A stretch of 47,307 bases of DNA from contig WGSL01000009.1 in the NCBI GenBank assembly GCA_014871665.1, forward strand, positions 1-47,307, given 5' to 3'. Shown piece after piece: positions 16,875-24,654 of this stretch. The notes below the pieces were generated by a model. That model was not told the origin of the DNA. It did not search any database and saw only the letters and a list, made by a program, of their open reading frames with translations. This stretch comes from Collinsella sp. Lineage in GTDB: Bacteria > Actinomycetota > Coriobacteriia > Coriobacteriales > Coriobacteriaceae. Within the stretch, counting starts at the first letter, position 1; the number at the start of each line of letters is the position of its first letter. A program made the position numbers and the translations under genes.

Positions 16875-17603
16875 TTACTCGGCCTTGGGCTCAGCGGCCA
16901 TCTCGGCCTCGGAGACCTGCTCCTTGCCGGAGCCAGCGAGGCAGGCGTCAGCCATGAGCTCGCACATAAGGGTGACAGCGGAGATAGCGTCATCGTTGCA
17001 GGGGATGCCGTACTCGACCTCGTCGGGATCAGAGTTGGTGTCGATCAGAGCGACGACGGGGATGTTCAGGCGCTGGGCCTCCTTGATGGCGTTCTCCTCG
17101 CGCTTGGTGTCGATGACGAAGAGAGCCTGGGGCAGACCCTTCATGTCGCGGGCGCCACCGAGGTTGGTCTGGAGCTTGGTGAGCTCCTTGCCGAGAACAG
17201 CCTGCTCCTTCTTGGGCAGAACAGCCATGCGTCCGTCCTCGACCATGGCCTCGAGCTCCTCCATGCGGTTGATGCGGGAGCGGATGGTGACGAAGTTGGT
17301 CAGCATGCCGCCGAGCCAACGCTGGTTGATGTAAGGCATGTTGGCGCGCTCAGCAGCGTTCTTGACGGCCTCCTGAGCCTGCTTCTTGGTGCCGACGAAC
17401 AGCACGTTGCCGCCCTTGGCGACGTTCTTGACGAAGGTGTAGGCCTGGTCGGCGTCGAGGATGGTCTGCTTGAGGTCGAGGATGTAGATGCCGTTGCGCT
17501 CACCGAAGATGAACGGCTTCATCTTGGGGTTCCAGCGACGGGTCTGGTGACCGAAGTGGCAGCCGGCCTCGAGCAGGGTGCGGATATTAATCTTGGTAGC
17601 CAT
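16875..17603 (-). CDS. rpsB: 30S ribosomal protein S2
   Basis: Small-subunit protein. It opens MATKINIRTLLEAGCHFGHQ, followed by RRWNPKMKPFIFGERNGIYI and QRWLGGMLTNF, all S2 hallmarks. Length is 242 residues including a short acidic, Ala-rich tail. ATG 17603 has AGGAGG five bases upstream. A strong promoter at 17745-17773 and a roughly 135-base leader precede it. S2 represses its own operon in several bacteria through its leader, but no known S2 site can be confirmed here. Confidence 0.97.
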   Translation of the reverse strand: MATKINIRTLLEAGCHFGHQTRRWNPKMKPFIFGERNGIYILDLKQTILDADQAYTFVKNVAKGGNVLFVGTKKQAQEAVKNAAERANMPYINQRWLGGMLTNFVTIRSRINRMEELEAMVEDGRMAVLPKKEQAVLGKELTKLQTNLGGARDMKGLPQALFVIDTKREENAIKEAQRLNIPVVALIDTNSDPDEVEYGIPCNDDAISAVTLMCELMADACLAGSGKEQVSEAEMAAEPKAE

Positions 17604-17713
17604 GTTAAACCTCCTGTGGTTTGCCTCCGCGCGGGGTCATCCTCCAAAACCAACCCGGACATGTGCTACCAAATCCCGGGCACCACGGTATGAAGTAGCC
17701 GCGCGTGCGTGAT

Positions 17714-17737
17714 AAAAACATGTTGCCGTGAAGCAAC
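17714..17737 (-). terminator. Hairpin plus U-run at the start of the rpsB leader
   Basis: On the minus strand GTTGC-TTCACG-GCAAC is followed by ATGTTTTTATC. It lies directly downstream of the rpsB promoter, so it would form within the first 25 bases of that transcript. It may end transcripts arriving from xerC, act as an early pause or attenuator for rpsB, or both. The stem is only five pairs, so efficiency is uncertain. Confidence 0.5.
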
Positions 17738-17744
17738 CCGATGA

Positions 17745-17773
17745 ATGATAGCAGGAATGCATCTTCCTGCCAA
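17745..17773 (-). promoter_or_regulatory. Strong rpsB-tsf promoter
   Basis: On the minus strand the -35 is TTGGCA (17773-17768), the spacer is 17 bases, and the -10 is TATCAT (17750-17745) with a TGC extension. This is the best-matching promoter in the window. The spacer itself contains the inverted repeat GCAGGAA/TTCCTGC (17751-17770), which could be an operator or chance. Confidence 0.75.
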
Positions 17774-17822
17774 CCCGCAATCAAAACCACACACCTGAGT
17801 GCGGCGCGGGACGTCCCAGCCA

Positions 17823-18743
17823 CTATTCGCCGCGGGGATGGGCTTGAGCCACGGCACGTTTGAGCCGATCGGGCGTGAGATGCGTGTAGATCTGCGTCGT
17901 GGACAGGCTCGCATGACCTAGCAGCTCTTGAACCGAGCGCAGGTCCGCACCGCCCTCGAGCAAATCGGTCGCAAAGGTATGGCGCATCGCATGCGGGGCA
18001 ATGTCGGCCGGAATGCCGGCGAGCGTCGCCAGCGTATGGAACCGCCGCCTGAGCATGGCGGCACTCATGCGATTGCCGCGCGCCGATATAAGCAGCGGAT
18101 GCGGCCCGGTAGCGGGGTCACGGCGCTTTGCCTGAGCGAGCAACTCCGGCCTCCCCTCCTCAATATAGAGACGCGTCGCCTCGAGTGCGCGACGATACAG
18201 AGGGACGATACGCTCCTTGCTCCCCTTGCCCCAAAGTCGCAGCGTTCGCTCGGACCAACCAATAGACTCCACGTTGAGCGCCGCGAGCTCCGAGATTCGC
18301 GCGCCGGAGGCATAGAGCAACTCAAGCATCGCCGCATCGCGCAGTCCCGCGGGCGTCGAGGTATCAGGCGTCTTGAGCAGCGCCTCAACCTGCTGGGTCG
18401 TAAGGACGCCCGGCAGGTCACGTGGCAGCTTGGGCGATGCGATCGCCGAGACCGCATCGCCCTCGACAATCCCCTCGGCAGCCATCCAGCGATAGAGAGA
18501 TCGAATAGCCGACAGGTGCGCCGCAAGCGTTCGGGGAGCCACCTGCTCACGCGAAAGCTCGGCAAGATAGCGACGAATGGTGCGCACGTCGGCAGCGAAA
18601 GCATCAATATTCTCGCGCTCGCACCAGACAGCAAAGCGCTCTAGCCTCGAGCCATAGGCCGTCACCGTGTTGGGAGAAAGTCCCTCAACACGTGCGATAT
18701 AGGCGATAAACGAGTCGACGGTGTCGTACAGGTCAAAGGCTAT
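17823..18743 (-). CDS. xerC: Tyrosine recombinase XerC (non-canonical start)
   Basis: Site-specific recombinase that resolves chromosome dimers at dif with XerD. All catalytic residues are present: Arg149, Lys176, His251/Arg254 (HAMRH), His277 and Tyr286. The first standard start codon, GTG 18665, would cut into the N-terminal domain after the typical FIAYIARVEGLSPNT. The frame is open upstream to a stop near 18790 and has no ATG, GTG or TTG there. ATA at 18743 lies nine bases after GGAGG and overlaps the trmFO stop as ATAG, giving 306 residues, the normal XerC length. I use it as the likely start; CTG at about 18731 is a poorer option. Base error or real AUA initiation cannot be told apart here. 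Confidence 0.85.
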   Translation of the reverse strand: MAFDLYDTVDSFIAYIARVEGLSPNTVTAYGSRLERFAVWCERENIDAFAADVRTIRRYLAELSREQVAPRTLAAHLSAIRSLYRWMAAEGIVEGDAVSAIASPKLPRDLPGVLTTQQVEALLKTPDTSTPAGLRDAAMLELLYASGARISELAALNVESIGWSERTLRLWGKGSKERIVPLYRRALEATRLYIEEGRPELLAQAKRRDPATGPHPLLISARGNRMSAAMLRRRFHTLATLAGIPADIAPHAMRHTFATDLLEGGADLRSVQELLGHASLSTTQIYTHLTPDRLKRAVAQAHPRGE

Positions 18744-20083
18744 GACCGGTCGCCTCCAAACAAGTCGGAGCGCGTGGCCAAGTAGGCATCAAGGGCCTCG
18801 AGGGCGCGATCCGCATAAGCCTGATAGCGGTCGCGTTTGCTGCGGCGCTTACCATCCTCGAGTGGCGGCACCAGGCCAAAGTTGACATGCATAGGCTGAT
18901 AGCCCACGGTGGCAGGATCGGTCGCATAGCCCACGAGCGCACCCAGGGCGCCCACACGCGGCAACTCGACGCCCGCGGCACCGATAGCCTCGGCATAGGT
19001 GTTGAGCGCCGCGAGCAGACCTGTCGCCACGGCTTCCATGTACCCCTCGGTGCCGGTGATCTGACCGGCCAGGCGCACGCCGGTACCGGGCACGGCAAAG
19101 GTGCTATCGAGCACGTGAGGGGCGTCGACAAAGGTATTGCGGTGCATGACACCGTAGCGGAAGAACTCAGCGTTCTCCAGGCCCGGCACCATATGGAAGA
19201 CGCGCTTCTGCTCGCCAAAGGTCAAGTTGGTCTGGAAGCCCACCAGGTTATAGGCGGTCTTCTCCTTGTTCTCGGCACGCAGCTGAATCGCCGCCCAGGG
19301 GCGACGTCCGGTACGCGGGTCGGTGAGGCCGACGGGCTTCATGGCGCCAAAGCGAATAGCGTCCTTGCCGGTGCGTGCAACCTCCTCAGCAGGCTGGCAG
19401 GCCTGGAACAGATCGCCGCCCTCAAAATCCTTGAGCACCACGCGGTCGGCCGTGGTAAGCGCCTCGATAAAGGCCTCGTACTCCTCCTTGTTGAGCGGAG
19501 CGTTGAGATAGTCGCCGCTCCCCTGCTCCTCGTAGCGCGACTGCGAGAACAGCACGTCCATATCGAGCGTGGAGGCATCGACGATCGGCGCCGCCGCATC
19601 AAAGAATGCCAGGGCATCGCCACCGACGAGCTTCATAACCTCTTCGCTCAGCGCCGGTGAACACAGCGGGCCCGCGGCAATGACCACGTGACCCTCGGGA
19701 ATCTGTGTGACCTCACCGTGCACGACCTCGATATTGGGACGAGCGGCAACCTCGGCCTCGACAAGCTCGGAAAACTTGACGCGGTCGACCGCCAAGGCGC
19801 CACCGGCGGGAACAGCCGCGCGATGGGCGCAATCGAGCAGGACTGAACCCATGCGCTCAAGCTCGGCCTTCAGCAAACCAGCCGCGGAATCCGGACGGGT
19901 CGACTTAAACGAATTCGAGCAGACGAGCTCTGCCAGGTGATCGGTATGGTGAGCCGGGGAGCTCACCTGGGGGCGCATCTCGCACAGCTTTACGGCAAAA
20001 CCGCGATCTGCCAGCTGGATCGCGCACTCCGAACCCGCCAGACCGCCACCGATAACTGTCACCTGATCGAACTGCATCTGCAA
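18740..20083 (-). CDS. trmFO: Methylenetetrahydrofolate-tRNA-(uracil-5-)-methyltransferase TrmFO
   Basis: FAD- and folate-dependent enzyme making m5U54 in the tRNA T-loop. The N-terminal dinucleotide-binding motif VIGGGLAGSECA lies at about 10-21. LVCSNSFKS near 53-61 and the C-terminal GYQPMHVNFGLVPPL are family hallmarks. Length is 447 residues. ATG 20083 has AAAGG about ten bases upstream. The order dprA-trmFO-xerC matches Firmicutes, where topA usually lies between dprA and trmFO; topA is absent here. Confidence 0.96.
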   Translation of the reverse strand: MQMQFDQVTVIGGGLAGSECAIQLADRGFAVKLCEMRPQVSSPAHHTDHLAELVCSNSFKSTRPDSAAGLLKAELERMGSVLLDCAHRAAVPAGGALAVDRVKFSELVEAEVAARPNIEVVHGEVTQIPEGHVVIAAGPLCSPALSEEVMKLVGGDALAFFDAAAPIVDASTLDMDVLFSQSRYEEQGSGDYLNAPLNKEEYEAFIEALTTADRVVLKDFEGGDLFQACQPAEEVARTGKDAIRFGAMKPVGLTDPRTGRRPWAAIQLRAENKEKTAYNLVGFQTNLTFGEQKRVFHMVPGLENAEFFRYGVMHRNTFVDAPHVLDSTFAVPGTGVRLAGQITGTEGYMEAVATGLLAALNTYAEAIGAAGVELPRVGALGALVGYATDPATVGYQPMHVNFGLVPPLEDGKRRSKRDRYQAYADRALEALDAYLATRSDLFGGDRS

Positions 20084-20091
20084 ACACCTTT

Positions 20092-21027
20092 CTAATTGAC
20101 ACGTTTTCCATTGTGACCGAAGGGTGTCTGGGCGTGAAGGGCAAACTTGGAGGGCGCATACCTTCCATCCATCATGCGCTCGATAAGACCCTCGAGTTCA
20201 AGCGAACCCAAGAGTTTGAGTACGCCGACAGCATCGAGCGAGACGAGCGCCGCGATGTCGTCGACCTTGAGCGGAGAGGCGATGAGCGCATGCATCACGG
20301 TCTGCTGCGTTGGATCCAGGTCGGCAATGCCGGGAGCATCGGGGCGCGAGTAGCGCAGGGTTCCGTAGATGCGTGAGATAGCCATCTCGATAGATTCCTC
20401 GTCGACGATGCAGCAGGCACCGTTCGCAATGAGGTAATTCGTGCCACGCGACTCGGGCGATAGGATCGACCCCGGCACGGCAAGAAGTTCGCGCCCCAAA
20501 TCCATAGCAGCCTCGGCTGTGGAAAACGTCCCAGAAGGCATACCCGCCTCGGATACAAAGAGGGCTTGCGACAGGGCCGCGATTACGCGATTGCGGCGCG
20601 GAAAGGCGAACTTGCGCGGACCCATGCCCCACGGAGAGATCGACACGACCGCGCCACCCGTATCAAGCGTGCGCGTAATCAGCCCCGCGCTCGAACGCGG
20701 GTAGACCACGTCGGCGCCCGTCCCCAGCACCACGACGTGTTTGCCGCCGGCGTTGACCGCAGCCCAACCCGAGGCCTGGTCACAACCGACCGCGCCTCCC
20801 GAAACTACCGTCACTCCCGCATCAACCGCCACCTTTGCCGCAAGCTCTGCCACGGCAAAACCATACGGCGAGGCCTTGCGCGCGCCGATGATGGAGAGCG
20901 CGGGCGTCGAAAGCACCTCGGGGTTGCCGCGCACATAAAGCGTCTGGGGTATATCAGAAAGCTCCAAAACGGTCTCGGGATACAACGCGTCACCTGGATG
21001 CAGCTCGAAGGTCCCCTCAGCCATCAT
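20092..21027 (-). CDS. dprA: DNA-processing protein DprA
   Basis: Loads RecA on incoming single-stranded DNA during transformation. It has the DprA Rossmann-like core: SIIGARKASPYG, SGGAVGCDQ, FPRRNRVIAALS, LAVPGS and GTNYLI. A C-terminal winged-helix segment follows (about 240-300). Length is 311 residues with a short N-terminus lacking a SAM domain. ATG 21027 overlaps the comM stop by four bases (ATGA) and has GGAGG five bases upstream; the next codon is also ATG. It pairs with comM, another competence-associated gene. Whether the cell is transformable cannot be judged from this. Confidence 0.94.
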   Translation of the reverse strand: MMAEGTFELHPGDALYPETVLELSDIPQTLYVRGNPEVLSTPALSIIGARKASPYGFAVAELAAKVAVDAGVTVVSGGAVGCDQASGWAAVNAGGKHVVVLGTGADVVYPRSSAGLITRTLDTGGAVVSISPWGMGPRKFAFPRRNRVIAALSQALFVSEAGMPSGTFSTAEAAMDLGRELLAVPGSILSPESRGTNYLIANGACCIVDEESIEMAISRIYGTLRYSRPDAPGIADLDPTQQTVMHALIASPLKVDDIAALVSLDAVGVLKLLGSLELEGLIERMMDGRYAPSKFALHAQTPFGHNGKRVN

Positions 21028-22547
21028 TGGTCCCTCCTTCCCTGGTACATCGCCGCCTCGAGCACGTGGTCCTGCGTCACCTGCTCGCTCTCGGCGACAT
21101 CTGCGATCGTGCGCGCAATGCGAACAAGGCGCACGATGCCACGCCCTGTGAGATACGTGCGCTTCGACAGGCCGAGCACACACTTCTCCGCCGCATCATC
21201 GAGCTCAAAGGTCGAAACGACGCCGTCAATGGACCGTGTCTCGTCATCCTCGGCCTCAGCATCCGCATCGTCCATGCGGGATTCGCGCCAAGCGCGAAAG
21301 GCGCGACCGCGCACAACGTAGTCACGTAACTCGGCCGACGACATGCCCTCCGCACCCTCGATAATCACTTGAGGGTCGGGACGGGTCACATCGATCATCA
21401 TGTCGATACGGTCGGCCAAAGGACCGCGCAGTTTAGACCGATAGCGCTCGACCATCGCCGCCGAGCAGCGACACGGCACCTCGCGATCGCCCAAAAAGCC
21501 GCAGGGGCAGGGATTGCTCGCAGCCAGCAGCTGAAAGCGCGACGGGAAGGTAAAAGCCCCGTCGACGCGTACGATCCTCACGTAGCCGCGCTCGATGGGC
21601 TGACGCAGCGTCTGCAGCACGCCCGTGGGAAACTCGGCAAGCTCGTCCAAAAAGAGCACGCCGCCATGAGCAAGGCTGATCTCACCCGGGTGCACCGGGC
21701 GCCCGCCGCCGATAAGGCCTGCGGTCGAAATACTGTGGTGGGGACTGCGGAAGGGGCGGTGCCCCGCCAACAAGCCATCAATGTTCTCACCCAAAACCGA
21801 ATGGATGCACAGTGCCTCCTGCTGATCCTCAACGGAAAGCTCGGGCAGGATGCCGGTCATACGGCGTGCGAGCATCGTCTTGCCCGATCCCGGAGACCCG
21901 ATCATGAGCAAGCCGAGTTCTCCTGCCGCCGCAAGCGCCATGCCGCGTTTAGCGACTTCCTGCCCCAGCACGTCTGCATAGTCGAGCTCGGGCTCAAAGG
22001 TCGCCTCGACACCCTCGGAATCCAAGTAGTGCCGTGCGGCATCGCCCATGCCGTGAGCAAGCTGAGACAGATGGTCGATAAAGCCGCAATCCACGCCCGC
22101 GAGTGGCACATGCTGGTCGGACCTGCCGGCGATAAAAGACAGCCCCATGTCGCGAGCCAATAGCTGAAACGCCACCTCGCCTTTGACAGGAAGCACCGTG
22201 CCGTCCAAGCCGAGCTCGCCGGCGATAAGACAACGATCGAGGTTGTCGCGGGGAATCTGACCATCGGCCGCTAGAACCGCGAGGGCGATGGGCAGATCAA
22301 AGCCGCTACCGGTCTTGCGAATATCGCCGGGCGCCAGATTGACCGTAATGCCCGAGCGCGGGATCTCAAAGCCGGCCGAGCGCATCGCACAGCGAATACG
22401 ACCACGTGACTCCATCACCTCCATACTCGGAATACCGAGCATCTGAATGCCCGGAACGCCACCGGCAAGCGAGACCTCGACCGTGACGGGAATCGCCTCG
22501 ACGCCGCGGATGCAGGCCGCGTGAACGGCAAACGTCTCGAACGCCAT
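21024..22547 (-). CDS. comM: YifB/ComM family Mg-chelatase-like AAA+ ATPase
   Basis: In naturally competent bacteria ComM is a hexameric helicase that promotes branch migration during integration of taken-up DNA; the Firmicutes-type YifB relatives are less studied. The N-terminal ChlI/Lon-like domain has MLGIPSMEVMESRGRIR. The Walker A motif is GSPGSGKTMLARR at about residue 215, and FRSPHHSIS, FLDELAEF and SNPCPCG follow. Length is 507 residues. ATG 22547 shares its A with the yraN stop; the open frame upstream is inside yraN. Coupled to dprA. Confidence 0.93.
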   Translation of the reverse strand: MAFETFAVHAACIRGVEAIPVTVEVSLAGGVPGIQMLGIPSMEVMESRGRIRCAMRSAGFEIPRSGITVNLAPGDIRKTGSGFDLPIALAVLAADGQIPRDNLDRCLIAGELGLDGTVLPVKGEVAFQLLARDMGLSFIAGRSDQHVPLAGVDCGFIDHLSQLAHGMGDAARHYLDSEGVEATFEPELDYADVLGQEVAKRGMALAAAGELGLLMIGSPGSGKTMLARRMTGILPELSVEDQQEALCIHSVLGENIDGLLAGHRPFRSPHHSISTAGLIGGGRPVHPGEISLAHGGVLFLDELAEFPTGVLQTLRQPIERGYVRIVRVDGAFTFPSRFQLLAASNPCPCGFLGDREVPCRCSAAMVERYRSKLRGPLADRIDMMIDVTRPDPQVIIEGAEGMSSAELRDYVVRGRAFRAWRESRMDDADAEAEDDETRSIDGVVSTFELDDAAEKCVLGLSKRTYLTGRGIVRLVRIARTIADVAESEQVTQDHVLEAAMYQGRRDQ

Positions 22548-23032
22548 CACGACACCTGCCAATCGAACGCGTTGTACTGGTGCTCGATCTCGGCGATATG
22601 CCCGTCGCGGATGGTGACGCCCACGGCATCGAAGCGAATCGCCTTGAGCGGATAATGCTCCATGAGATAGCAACTTGCGATGCGGCGGTAGCGGCGTTGC
22701 TTTTGGGCGTCCACGGCCTCCTCCGGAAAGACCCTCGTGCTGCAATCCAGCGCAACGCGTCTGGTCTTGACCTCGGCCATCACCACGACATCGTCGAGCT
22801 CATCGAGCAGCACCAGATCGGCCTCGCCCTCGGTGCAACGATAACCCTGCTCCAGCAAGGTGTAGCCGCGCTCGTTAAAGTAGTCGATGGTGATCAGCTC
22901 GCCTAGCATGCCCAGCTCGCGGGGACTGAGTCCCTTGATAAACTCGGGCGTCATCGCCCCACAGTCGAGCTCGCCGTTTTCCCAACGCTCCTTGAGCTGC
23001 TGCGTCTTGCTCTTTTTGCTTGCGGCACTCAT
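22547..23032 (-). CDS. yraN: YraN/UPF0102 family endonuclease-like protein
   Basis: Uncharacterised restriction-endonuclease-fold protein common beside rnhB and comM. GELITIDYFNERGYTLLEQ followed by EGEADLVLLDE and VVMAEVKTR gives the E-D-ExK nuclease pattern. It has about 45 extra N-terminal residues, Lys/Ser-rich at the very start, compared with the usual 120-residue family member. ATG 23032 has AAAGGAG five bases upstream. It is the first gene after the rnhB terminator, so it likely has its own promoter, but I could not identify one in 23033-23130. Confidence 0.88.
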   Translation of the reverse strand: MSAASKKSKTQQLKERWENGELDCGAMTPEFIKGLSPRELGMLGELITIDYFNERGYTLLEQGYRCTEGEADLVLLDELDDVVVMAEVKTRRVALDCSTRVFPEEAVDAQKQRRYRRIASCYLMEHYPLKAIRFDAVGVTIRDGHIAEIEHQYNAFDWQVS

Positions 23033-23130
23033 GGGGTCTCCTTTCCCGCACACTGCATTGCCCCGATGATGAGGGCACCTTTCATGCGGGTAAGTACCGG
23101 AAGCAAACCAAAAGCTGACCAAATGCCGAC

Positions 23131-23172
23131 AAAAAACGGGCCGTACGCAGCAATGCTGCTGCATACGGCCCG
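23131..23172 (-). terminator. Intrinsic terminator of rnhB
   Basis: On the minus strand CGGGCCGTA-T-GCAGCA pairs with TGCTGC-G-TACGGCCCG and is followed by TTTTTTG. It is a long, nearly perfect stem with a six-base U-run about 50 bases after the rnhB stop. Confidence 0.92.
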
Positions 23173-23221
23173 CTACCAGCAGGTTTATAAAACCACAGAG
23201 GTCCCTGTCTCCACAATTGGC

Positions 23222-24010
23222 CTAGAAAAGGCGCTCAGTCTGCAGAAAGTTTCCGCAAAAGCTCACGCGGTGCAGCGGACAAAGTCCATGTTTGCGAATG
23301 GCCTCGATGTGCTCGGGGCTCGCATAGCCCTTCGACTCGGCCAGATGGTACTCGGGGTACTCGGCGTCGTACTCGACCATCATCTCGTCACGCGTGACCT
23401 TGGCCATGATGGACGCTGCGGCGATGCAGGCGATCTTGGCATCGCCTTTCACCACATCGCGCTCGTTAGGAACAGCGCCCAAGGGGTTGCCATCCATGAG
23501 GACGCAGTCGGGTTCAAGTCCCGTATCGGCCACGGCGCCCGCAACGGCGGTACGGATAGCACGGGCCATGCCCATCTCATCGATATCCTTAGGCGCGATA
23601 TGGCAAAAACCGATCGCCGTCGCCACCTCGGCAATCTTCACTGAGAGCAACTCGCGGCGCGCCGGCGTGAGCTTTTTGGAATCGTTGATGCCCCAGACGC
23701 GCGGCTCCATGGGAAGACACACGGCACACACGGTCAAGGGACCCGCTACCGAGCCACGGCCCACCTCGTCGACGCCCACGACCACACCATCACCGCCAAG
23801 CTCATGCATAAGCTCGTACATGTCATTGACGCGCTCGCGCTCGGCAAGTTCCTTGGCATGGCGCTTAAGAGCACGCTCGCAAGCCTTGATCACCTGCTGG
23901 CGCGGGTCCTCGCGATAATGCTCCACGAGGGCGGGGATCTCCTCAAACGTTGCGCTCGCCAGCTCTCCGGCAACCTGCGATGCCGAAACCGAGCTCGTCA
24001 TGTTGGCCAT
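23222..24010 (-). CDS. rnhB: Ribonuclease HII
   Basis: Removes misincorporated ribonucleotides and RNA from RNA-DNA hybrids. GVDEVGRGSVAGP at about 79-91 holds the first acidic pair (Asp81, Glu82). DSKKLTPARR, the ASIMAKVTRD segment and KGYAS follow. The first 70 residues form a helical N-terminal extension as in the longer Firmicutes-type enzymes; total length is 262. ATG 24010 has AAGGAGGG six bases upstream, which decides against the frame's earlier start at 24028. It sits between two terminators, so it is either read through from rplS or has an unseen promoter. Confidence 0.95.
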   Translation of the reverse strand: MANMTSSVSASQVAGELASATFEEIPALVEHYREDPRQQVIKACERALKRHAKELAERERVNDMYELMHELGGDGVVVGVDEVGRGSVAGPLTVCAVCLPMEPRVWGINDSKKLTPARRELLSVKIAEVATAIGFCHIAPKDIDEMGMARAIRTAVAGAVADTGLEPDCVLMDGNPLGAVPNERDVVKGDAKIACIAAASIMAKVTRDEMMVEYDAEYPEYHLAESKGYASPEHIEAIRKHGLCPLHRVSFCGNFLQTERLF

Positions 24011-24039
24011 ACCAGGCCCTCCTTGCATGCAAATCAGAT

Positions 24040-24069
24040 AAAAAGAAGGGCCACCCGAAGGTGACCCTT
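24040..24069 (-). terminator. Intrinsic terminator of rplS
   Basis: On the minus strand AAGGGTCACC-TTCG-GGTGGCCCTT forms a ten-pair stem with one G-T pair and a stable TTCG tetraloop, followed by CTTTTTA. It lies about 35 bases after the rplS stop and 30 bases before the rnhB ATG. Confidence 0.88.
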
Positions 24070-24103
24070 GTGTCCAAACGAGTGGACAGACGCTGCGATC
24101 TTC

Positions 24104-24445
24104 TTAGCGCTTCTCGGGGATGCGAGCAGCCTTGCCCACCTTGTCGCGGAGGTAGTACAGCTTGGCGCGACGGACGCGACCATGACGAACGACCTCGAGC
24201 TTGGCGATCTTGGGGCTGTGAAGCGGGAAGGTACGCTCAACACCGACACCGAAGGACATCTTGCGGACGGTGAAGGTCTCGCGGGCACCGGCGCCGGCCA
24301 TGCGGATGACGTCGCCCTGGAAGACCTGGATGCGCTCGCGGTCGCCTTCCTTAATGCGGTAGTGAACCTTGACGTTGTCGGCGACGCGAACCTGAGGAAT
24401 GTCCTCGCGGATCTGCTGACGCTCGATTGCGCGGATGTAATCCAT
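24104..24445 (-). CDS. rplS: 50S ribosomal protein L19
   Basis: Large-subunit protein at the subunit interface. IPQVRVADNVKVHYRIKEGDRERIQVFQG and the C-terminal VRRAKLYYLRDKVGKAARI are classic L19 segments. Length is 113 residues. The start ATG 24445 has TAAGGA about eight bases upstream; a TTG two codons earlier lies too close to that site. It has its own promoter (24515-24542), a leader hairpin (24470-24493) and a terminator. In many bacteria it follows trmD; here trmD is about 8 kb away in another operon. Confidence 0.97.
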   Translation of the reverse strand: MDYIRAIERQQIREDIPQVRVADNVKVHYRIKEGDRERIQVFQGDVIRMAGAGARETFTVRKMSFGVGVERTFPLHSPKIAKLEVVRHGRVRRAKLYYLRDKVGKAARIPEKR

Positions 24446-24469
24446 GTGCAATTCCTTACTCTTCTAGAG

Positions 24470-24493
24470 GTGCCGTACCACCTTGGCCGGCAC
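24470..24493 (-). promoter_or_regulatory. Hairpin in the rplS leader RNA
   Basis: On the minus strand GTGCCG pairs with CGGCAC, with an inner GCC/GG-type pairing, in the roughly 60-base leader between the rplS promoter and start codon. L19 leader structures are known upstream of rplS in other phyla. Whether this one is related, or binds L19, cannot be judged by eye. Confidence 0.4.
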
Positions 24494-24514
24494 GTAGTTG
24501 AACAAACGTATTCG

Positions 24515-24542
24515 AGTATACACGCGCGGGTTTCTGCTGCAA
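24515..24542 (-). promoter_or_regulatory. rplS promoter
   Basis: On the minus strand -35 TTGCAG (24542-24537), a 16-base spacer and -10 TATACT (24520-24515). Transcription should start about 63 bases before the rplS ATG. Confidence 0.65.
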
Positions 24543-24588
24543 GAACAATTTTTTACGCAGACAAAAAGACAAAACCCGCACATGATAA

Positions 24589-24616
24589 CCGCCCGCCTCA
24601 CGAATGAGACGGGCGG
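24589..24616 (-). terminator. Hairpin after ppdK, probable terminator
   Basis: CCGCCCG-T-CTC pairs with GAG-G-CGGGCGG around ATTCGT on the minus strand. The immediate 3' sequence is TTATCATG; a U-rich stretch, TTTTGTCTTTTTG, follows about 15 bases later. A strong stem with a weak tail. Confidence 0.6.
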
Positions 24617-24654
24617 CATGAAGGGGGCTACGCTAGGCGTCTAAACCCAAAACG

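Noticed and set aside
16191..17693. 500-codon open frame antisense to tsf-rpsB
   Set aside because: Covers two certain genes on the opposite strand and has antisense-type composition.
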